From: Gemmataceae bacterium
GTDB lineage: Bacteria > Planctomycetota > Planctomycetia > Gemmatales > Gemmataceae
NCBI GenBank assembly: GCA_947490035.1
Contig: CANLGS010000313.1
Location: 1-5,736 of the forward strand
Length of the DNA stretch: 5,736 nucleotides
Direction of reading: 5' to 3'
In this document: positions 1 to 2,831 of the stretch, piece after piece
Layout of the letters: each line of letters starts with the position of its first letter
Position numbering within the stretch: the stretch's first letter is position 1
The notes under the pieces: generated by a model
Database searches by the model: none
Seen by the model: only the letters and a program-made list of their open reading frames with translations
Told to the model about the DNA's origin: nothing
Position numbers and translations under genes: made by a program

Positions 1-917
1 CGCTCGGCGCGCATCGGGTTCCGCTTGTACGCCATCGCGCTCGAGCCAATCTGTTCCGCCTCGAACGGCTCGTCGATCTCCTGCCGGTGCGCCAACAGCC
101 GCAGGTCGGAACCCCACTTGTGCGCGCTCTGCGCAAGGCCGTTGATCGCGTCGAGAACTTGCGTGTCGATCTTCCGCGAGTACGTCTGCCCTGTGACCGG
201 GAACACGCGGTCGAAACCCATCTTCTTCGCGACGAGCGCGTCGAGCGCCTTCACCGTGTCGTGGTCGCCGCGGAACAGCGCGAGGAAACTCGCCTGCGTA
301 CCGGTCGTCCCCTTCGCGCCGCGGAACGGCAGTTCGTCGCGCCGGCGCTCGAGTTCCTGAAGATCGAGTACGAAGTCGAACAGCCACAGCGTCGCGCGCT
401 TGCCGACCGTGGTGAGTTGCGCGGGCTGGAAGTGCGTGAAGCCGAGCGCCGGCTCGTCCTTCCAGGCGAGCGCGAAGGTCGCGAGTGCGTCGATTGCGCA
501 CGCGAGCGATTCGCACAACTGGTTCAGCCCTTCGCGCATCAGAATCAGGTCGGCGTTGTCGGTGACGTAGCACGATGTCGCGCCGAGGTGAACGATCTCC
601 TTGCACGCGGGCGCCACGTCGCCGAGCGCGTGGATGTGCGCCATCACGTCGTGCCGCAGGCGCTTCTCGTGCGAGGCGGCGCGCTTCAGGTCGATGTCGT
701 CGAGGTGCGCGCGAAGTTCCGCGAGTTGCGCCGGGGTGATGCGCGGGGAAACGCCGTCGTCCGCGAGGAGTCCCAACTCGGCTTCGGCCTCCGCGAGCGC
801 GAGCCAGAGCCGGCGCCACGTGCGGAATTTCCGCAGCGGCCCCCAGCGCTCGGCCATTTCCGCGGAGGCGTACCGGCCGATGAGCGGGTTGTCGTAAACG
901 TCGGTGTCGGTGGTCAT
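1..917 (-). CDS. purB: Adenylosuccinate lyase, N-terminal 305 residues (cut by window edge)
   Basis: This enzyme releases fumarate twice in purine synthesis: SAICAR to AICAR, and adenylosuccinate to AMP. The frame is open from ATG (917-915) to the left edge. It belongs to the fumarase/aspartase superfamily. Landmarks seen are [16 protein letters not shown] (30-45), RLRHDVMAH (86-94), [12 protein letters not shown] (110-121), [16 protein letters not shown] (159-174), [10 protein letters not shown] (202-211), TGQTYSRK (242-249) and the signature loop [11 protein letters not shown] (291-301). By recalled comparison with human ADSL, H89, H162 and S292 match H86, H159 and S289, the last two being the catalytic acid and base. 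About 175 C-terminal residues are missing if the human length (484) applies. The protein resembles animal ADSL more than the shorter Bacillus PurB type. Ala296 stands where Pro is usual in the signature loop. No clear Shine-Dalgarno precedes the ATG; the start is supported by alignment of residues 9-20 with the human N-terminus. Confidence 0.96.
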   Translation of the reverse strand, partial: MTTDTDVYDNPLIGRYASAEMAERWGPLRKFRTWRRLWLALAEAEAELGLLADDGVSPRITPAQLAELRAHLDDIDLKRAASHEKRLRHDVMAHIHALGDVAPACKEIVHLGATSCYVTDNADLILMREGLNQLCESLACAIDALATFALAWKDEPALGFTHFQPAQLTTVGKRATLWLFDFVLDLQELERRRDELPFRGAKGTTGTQASFLALFRGDHDTVKALDALVAKKMGFDRVFPVTGQTYSRKIDTQVLDAINGLAQSAHKWGSDLRLLAHRQEIDEPFEAEQIGSSAMAYKRNPMRAE

Positions 918-940
918 AACTTGAATGATTCTTGGCGAGC

Positions 941-956
941 GGGGGCGTCAGCCCCC
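941..956. repeat. G/C palindrome GGGGGC-GTCA-GCCCCC
   Basis: A perfect 6-bp inverted repeat with a 4-nt loop lies 24 bp upstream of the purB start. If purB transcription starts further out, it forms a hairpin in the 5' leader. With its flanks (GGCGAGC before, TGTT after) it has the look of a short dispersed intergenic palindrome. I recall similar sequences from planctomycete genomes but cannot verify that here. No U-tract follows on either strand, so it is not a convincing intrinsic terminator. Confidence 0.6.
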
Positions 957-1040
957 TGTTATGTGTCCCGACTCGGCGCTTGATGCGCGCGCGCCAGAAG
1001 CGGCACAGGACATTGTTCGTTGTACGATTTCCGTCCTTTC

Positions 1041-1056
1041 AAGCCGCTCGCGGCTT
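1041..1056. repeat. Palindrome AAGCCG-CTCG-CGGCTT
   Basis: A perfect 6-bp stem with a CTCG tetraloop in the purB/secreted-protein divergent intergenic region. It overlaps the candidate -35 box at 1055-1060 by two bases, so it could be a protein-binding site rather than an RNA structure. Its function is unknown. Confidence 0.5.
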
Positions 1057-1082
1057 CGCAAGGGAAATGCGCGAGGTATGCT
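1055..1082 (+). promoter_or_regulatory. Candidate sigma-70-type promoter for the Pro/Tyr-rich secreted protein
   Basis: TTCGCA (1055-1060, 4/6 to TTGACA), a 16-bp spacer, then TATGCT (1077-1082, 4/6 to TATAAT). Transcription would begin near 1089 and give a leader of about 60 nt containing the hairpin at 1099-1118. The match is weak and rests on consensus alone, but the same TTCGCA box occurs in the better candidate upstream of the solute-binding protein gene. Confidence 0.3.
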
Positions 1083-1098
1083 TCGCTTGACAGGAAGT

Positions 1099-1118
1099 CT
1101 GGCCCGCAATCGGGCCGG
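1099..1118 (+). repeat. Leader hairpin: GGCCCG-CAAT-CGGGCC core
   Basis: A perfect 6-bp G/C stem (1101-1106 with 1111-1116) closes a CAAT tetraloop. In RNA it extends by one U-G and one C-G pair to 1099-1118. It ends 20 nt before the GGAGG ribosome-binding site of the downstream gene, so it does not mask the site but would sit in the 5' leader. It has no T-tract and is not a terminator. Confidence 0.5.
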
Positions 1119-1149
1119 CTGTCGCATTCAGCTTTCACGGAGGACGATG

Positions 1150-1524
1150 ATGCGCACTTGGCTTCCGCGACTCGGGTTCGCGGCGCTCGGCGTGGCGCTG
1201 TGGGTCGGGGCCGGGCAACCGGCGTCGGCGCAGCAACCGCCGCCGCCCGCGTTCTACACGCAGCCCCAGCCGCAACAGCGGTTCGACTTCCCGCAGGGGC
1301 CGGAGCCGGCGCTGCCGCGGTACTCCTACTACCCCTACTACTACTTCCCGCACAGCTACTGGCCGCAGAACAGCCCGCAGTGGCCGGAGCCGAAGGGACA
1401 CCCCTACGTCAAACCGCCCGCCTACATGGCTTACCCCGCGTTCAAGGAGCCGGGCTGGCGCTACGAACTGTGGACCCCGATGCGGTACTACCGCGGCAAC
1501 CACTTCTGGCTGGATCAGTTCTAA
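1150..1524 (+). CDS. Small secreted Pro/Tyr-rich protein, function unknown
   Basis: I do not recognise the family. The 124-residue product starts with a classical signal peptide: Arg residues at 2 and 7, a hydrophobic core (LGFAALGVALWVGAG) and an ASA site with cleavage predicted after Ala27. The mature part of about 97 residues has about 22 Pro, 14 Tyr and 5 Trp and no Cys. It includes a Q/P-rich start, a YSYYPYYYF cluster near residues 58-66 and the ending GNHFWLDQF. It is probably an extended extracytoplasmic or cell-surface protein. GGAGG at 1139-1143 lies 6 nt before the ATG at 1150. An in-frame ATG at 1147 is only 3 nt away, so 1150 is preferred, though the difference is one residue. 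Upstream in-frame extension to 925 lacks a signal peptide and coding character. It is convergent with the RHH gene and ends just before a hairpin and a long palindrome. Confidence 0.82.
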   Translation: MRTWLPRLGFAALGVALWVGAGQPASAQQPPPPAFYTQPQPQQRFDFPQGPEPALPRYSYYPYYYFPHSYWPQNSPQWPEPKGHPYVKPPAYMAYPAFKEPGWRYELWTPMRYYRGNHFWLDQF

Positions 1525-1541
1525 CGCTTGCTTCGCGAGCG
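1525..1541 (+). terminator. Stem-loop directly after the stop codon
   Basis: CGCTTGC-TTC-GCGAGCG can form a 7-bp stem (one U-G pair) with a TTC loop, beginning at the first base after the TAA at 1522-1524. No T-tract follows. With the adjoining long palindrome it probably forms the 3' end of the secreted-protein transcript, by protecting or terminating it; this role is inferred. Confidence 0.4.
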
Positions 1542-1647
1542 AGTACGCAGTGGACAGTAGCAGCGAGCAGTAAAGGCAGAAGACCAGAAGCGTAATGGCT
1601 CCGGTCTTCTGCCTTTACTGCTCACTGCCTGCTGTCCACTGCATACT
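1542..1647. repeat. Long palindrome 1 (arms 44/45 nt) between convergent genes
   Basis: The left arm is 1542-1585 and the right arm 1603-1647. Their reverse complements agree except for three substitutions and one single-base gap; the inner 21 bp (ending AGGCAGAAGACC) are perfect. The 17-nt centre (1586-1602) holds ATGGC and can close by two more pairs. Read toward the centre, the arms consist of CAG-led units about 7 nt apart (CAGTGGA, CAGCAGG, CAGTGAG, CAGTAAA in the right arm's complement). It starts 18 nt after the plus-strand stop and ends 2 nt from the minus-strand stop, so both transcripts can end in it. No T-tract is present on either side. The centre shares its core with the palindrome at 2176-2266. 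Confidence 0.9.
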
Positions 1648-1649
1648 GA

Positions 1650-2090
1650 TTAAGCGTGTGAATGCACCTTCTTGAAGTGTTCGGCCACCTTCTCCATCAT
1701 CACGTGCCAGCCGCAGTCGTCGCACGGCGGCACGGACGGGTAGCACTTGGTGCAGTACAGCGGCCCGCCCTTGAGGAACTGTTCGAGGCGGTTCTTGTCG
1801 GCGGGCACAACCCCGTCGGACGCGAGCGGGAACGCGACCGGCGTCTTGCACTTCTCGCACGGCCGCGTCGAGTGGTGTTCGATCATGTGTTCAAAGTGGT
1901 GGTGTAACCCGGCCGGCACCACGCCCGAACCGGTGCAGAGCGGGCACGTCATGTTGAACTGCGCGAGGATCGCCCGGCGGATGAACTCGCTCTTGTTCGG
2001 CAGCTTGTCGAGGAAGTTGGCGAGGTCGGCATCGACCTTGAAGGCGACGATGTCCTTCTTCTCCGTCTTATCTTTCTTGGTCTTTGCCAT
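1650..2090 (-). CDS. Ribbon-helix-helix protein with four CxxC metal-binding knuckles
   Basis: This is a 146-residue cytoplasmic protein and a likely DNA-binding regulator. After a Lys-rich tail (1-13) comes a ribbon-helix-helix fold of MetJ/Arc/CopG type: strand IVAFKVD (14-20), helix ADLANFLDKL (21-30), turn PNK, and helix SEFIRRAILAQF (34-45). The rest is a metal-binding region with CPLC (49-52), CEKC (78-81), CTKC (113-116), CDDC (123-126), a His cluster HHHFEHMIEHH (63-73), and a His-rich end (H129, H138, H143, H145). Pairs of CxxC suggest two zinc-ribbon-like sites; this is inferred from spacing only. GAGG at 2097-2100 lies 6 nt before the ATG. Repeated ACGT sites overlap the predicted promoter, so autoregulation is plausible. 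No toxin-like partner gene adjoins it, which argues against a simple antitoxin. The target and ligand are unknown. Confidence 0.88.
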   Translation of the reverse strand: MAKTKKDKTEKKDIVAFKVDADLANFLDKLPNKSEFIRRAILAQFNMTCPLCTGSGVVPAGLHHHFEHMIEHHSTRPCEKCKTPVAFPLASDGVVPADKNRLEQFLKGGPLYCTKCYPSVPPCDDCGWHVMMEKVAEHFKKVHSHA

Positions 2091-2105
2091 GTCCGACCTC
2101 GCGCG

Positions 2106-2131
2106 ACGTTAGGTTTTACGTCATCTTACGT
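2106..2131. promoter_or_regulatory. Tandem ACGT / TTACGT sites, possible RHH operator
   Basis: ACGT occurs at 2106-2109, 2118-2121 and 2128-2131; the last two are part of identical TTACGT hexamers exactly 10 bp apart, one helical turn. They cover the predicted -10 box and start site of the RHH gene. RHH dimers typically bind short repeated sites on one DNA face, so this is a reasonable autoregulatory operator. The link is inferred from position and spacing. Confidence 0.35.
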
Positions 2132-2151
2132 TCACCTGTTGGAAGTCACAA
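2123..2151 (-). promoter_or_regulatory. Candidate promoter of the RHH/CxxC gene
   Basis: On the minus strand: TTGTGA (2151-2146, 4/6), a 17-bp spacer, then TAAGAT (2128-2123, 4/6). Transcription would begin near 2116 and give a leader of about 25 nt carrying the GAGG ribosome-binding site. This is a consensus-based call, somewhat strengthened by the ACGT repeats lying on it. Confidence 0.35.
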
Positions 2152-2163
2152 GTCGGAAGGTGG
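2143..2163. repeat. Heptanucleotide tandem repeats (AAGTCAC, AAGTCGG, AAGGTGG)
   Basis: Three consecutive 7-nt units begin with AAG. A second run in the same phase style, AAGTCGC-AAGTCGT-AACGTCG-AAGAACC, occupies 2189-2216 inside the left arm of palindrome 2. The repeats recall, in form only, the short tandem heptanucleotides described in cyanobacteria. Confidence 0.55.
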
Positions 2164-2175
2164 TCGCGGGGAAAA

Positions 2176-2266
2176 GTCGAAGGACTAAAAGTCGCAAGTC
2201 GTAACGTCGAAGAACCAGATTGATGGCGTCTTCGGCGTTACGACTTGCGACTTTTAGACCTTCGAC
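2176..2266. repeat. Long palindrome 2 (38-bp arms), probable terminator of the Lys-rich gene
   Basis: The left arm 2176-2213 and right arm 2229-2266 are complementary at 36 of 38 positions; the exceptions are an A-A mismatch (2184/2258) and a U-G type pair (2207/2235). The loop is 2214-2228. For the minus-strand gene ending at 2283 the hairpin starts 16 nt after the stop and is followed by TTTT (complement of 2172-2175), which fits an intrinsic terminator. The left arm is largely AAGTCG-type heptamers. GGTCGCG occurs directly on both sides (2162-2168 and 2267-2273). Confidence 0.9.
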
Positions 2267-2282
2267 GGTCGCGAAGCGTCGG

Positions 2283-2600
2283 TTACTTCTTCTTGCCCTT
2301 CATCTTGGCCTCGGTGATCTCGCCGTCCTTCACGGTGATGTCGAACTTCAGTTTGCCTCCGGCCTTCGGGTTGCCGAGACCCTTGACGGCGTCTTCGTAG
2401 GTCATCTCGGTCGCCTTGCCGTCCTTGTCGGTCGAGGAGAACTTCGTCTTGTCGGAGATCTTGTAGGTCTTCTCCTTGTCGTCTTCCTTCACGGTCACTT
2501 CCTTCTTCTCCTTGTCGAACTTGACGAGCGTGACCTCGCCGGCGATGACCAGGCCGGCCATGAAGAACAGGCACCCGAGGGAGAGCAGCAGCTTACGCAT
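2283..2600 (-). CDS. Small secreted Lys-rich protein, function unknown
   Basis: I do not recognise a named family. The 105-residue product has a clear signal peptide (MRKLLLSLGCLFFMAGLVIA) with a predicted VIA cleavage site after residue 20. Cys10 is not in a proper lipobox, so ordinary signal peptidase I processing is expected. The mature 85 residues are dominated by Lys with Asp and Glu and alternate hydrophobic and charged residues (VTLVKFDKEKKEVTVKEDD), suggesting a small beta-rich domain. The C-terminus is GKKK and there is no Cys in the mature part. AGGAG at 2613-2609 lies 8 nt before the ATG, a strong ribosome-binding site that supports this start. A candidate promoter lies at 2719-2691, and palindrome 2 follows the stop. 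It is divergent from the solute-binding protein gene, so a shared regulatory region is possible but not shown. Confidence 0.85.
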   Translation of the reverse strand: MRKLLLSLGCLFFMAGLVIAGEVTLVKFDKEKKEVTVKEDDKEKTYKISDKTKFSSTDKDGKATEMTYEDAVKGLGNPKAGGKLKFDITVKDGEITEAKMKGKKK

Positions 2601-2643
2601 CGACGAGACTCCTGAGAGCGACGGAGGTTCACCGCGACCCGGT

Positions 2644-2658
2644 CCGGCACAGTGCCGG
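2644..2658. repeat. Perfect palindrome CCGGCAC-A-GTGCCGG
   Basis: Seven-base arms sit around a single central base. In the predicted leader RNA of the Lys-rich gene this gives a 6-bp stem with a 3-nt loop, about 44 nt before the start codon. As DNA it is a symmetric site in the divergent promoter region and could be an operator. There is no evidence to choose between these. Confidence 0.5.
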
Positions 2659-2690
2659 GGCGGTGCGGGCGGACTTCCGACGGCGGTGGT

Positions 2691-2719
2691 ATTGAACGCG
2701 GAATGCGCGCGCCGGTCAA
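2691..2719 (-). promoter_or_regulatory. Candidate promoter of the Lys-rich secreted protein
   Basis: On the minus strand: TTGACC (2719-2714, 5/6), a 17-bp spacer, then TTCAAT (2696-2691, 4/6). Transcription would start near 2684 and give a leader of about 84 nt containing the 2644-2658 palindrome. This is the best minus-strand candidate between the two divergent genes. Confidence 0.4.
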
Positions 2720-2760
2720 GCGTCCAGTCACGGAATCATGCGATCCTCACACCTCCCCGT

Positions 2761-2789
2761 TTCGCACCCGCCCGGCGGCGTGGTATCAT
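2761..2789 (+). promoter_or_regulatory. Candidate extended -10 promoter of the solute-binding protein gene
   Basis: TTCGCA (2761-2766, 4/6), a 17-bp spacer, then TATCAT (2784-2789, 5/6), preceded by TG one base upstream (2781-2782), the extended -10 form. Transcription would begin near 2796, leaving a leader of about 36 nt that carries GAGG at 2822-2825. This is the most convincing promoter in the window. Confidence 0.5.
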
Positions 2790-2831
2790 CAACACACCCA
2801 CACCACCCATGTTCCGCATCCGAGGCACCCG

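Noticed and set aside
87..983. 298-codon plus-strand open frame
   Set aside because: It is antisense to purB, whose minus-strand translation carries unmistakable ADSL motifs. The plus-strand product is Arg/Val/Glu-rich with no recognisable domain, as expected from GC-rich codon bias.
1087..1092. Perfect TTGACA hexamer as a -35 box
   Set aside because: No acceptable -10 box lies 15-19 bp downstream; the region there is the GGCCCG...CGGGCC hairpin.
925..1149. N-terminal extension of the Pro/Tyr-rich protein to an ATG at 925
   Set aside because: The extension would place the signal peptide 75 residues inside the protein and run through three palindromes. A strong GGAGG lies just before 1150.
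1650..2090. Antitoxin of a toxin-antitoxin pair
   Set aside because: The RHH fold fits many antitoxins, but there is no small toxin gene overlapping or adjoining on the same strand; the next minus-strand gene upstream encodes a secreted protein across a terminator.
2143..2216. CRISPR array
   Set aside because: The repeat units are 7 nt and contiguous, with no spacers of regular length and no cas genes.
1542..2266. Composite transposon or IS bounded by the two palindromes
   Set aside because: The enclosed gene is an RHH/CxxC protein, not a transposase, and the two palindromes have different arms. They share only their centres.
2652..2831. N-terminal extension of the solute-binding protein to an ATG at 2652
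   Set aside because: It would bury the signal peptide, covers the predicted divergent promoters, and lacks coding character. GAGG is correctly spaced before 2832.
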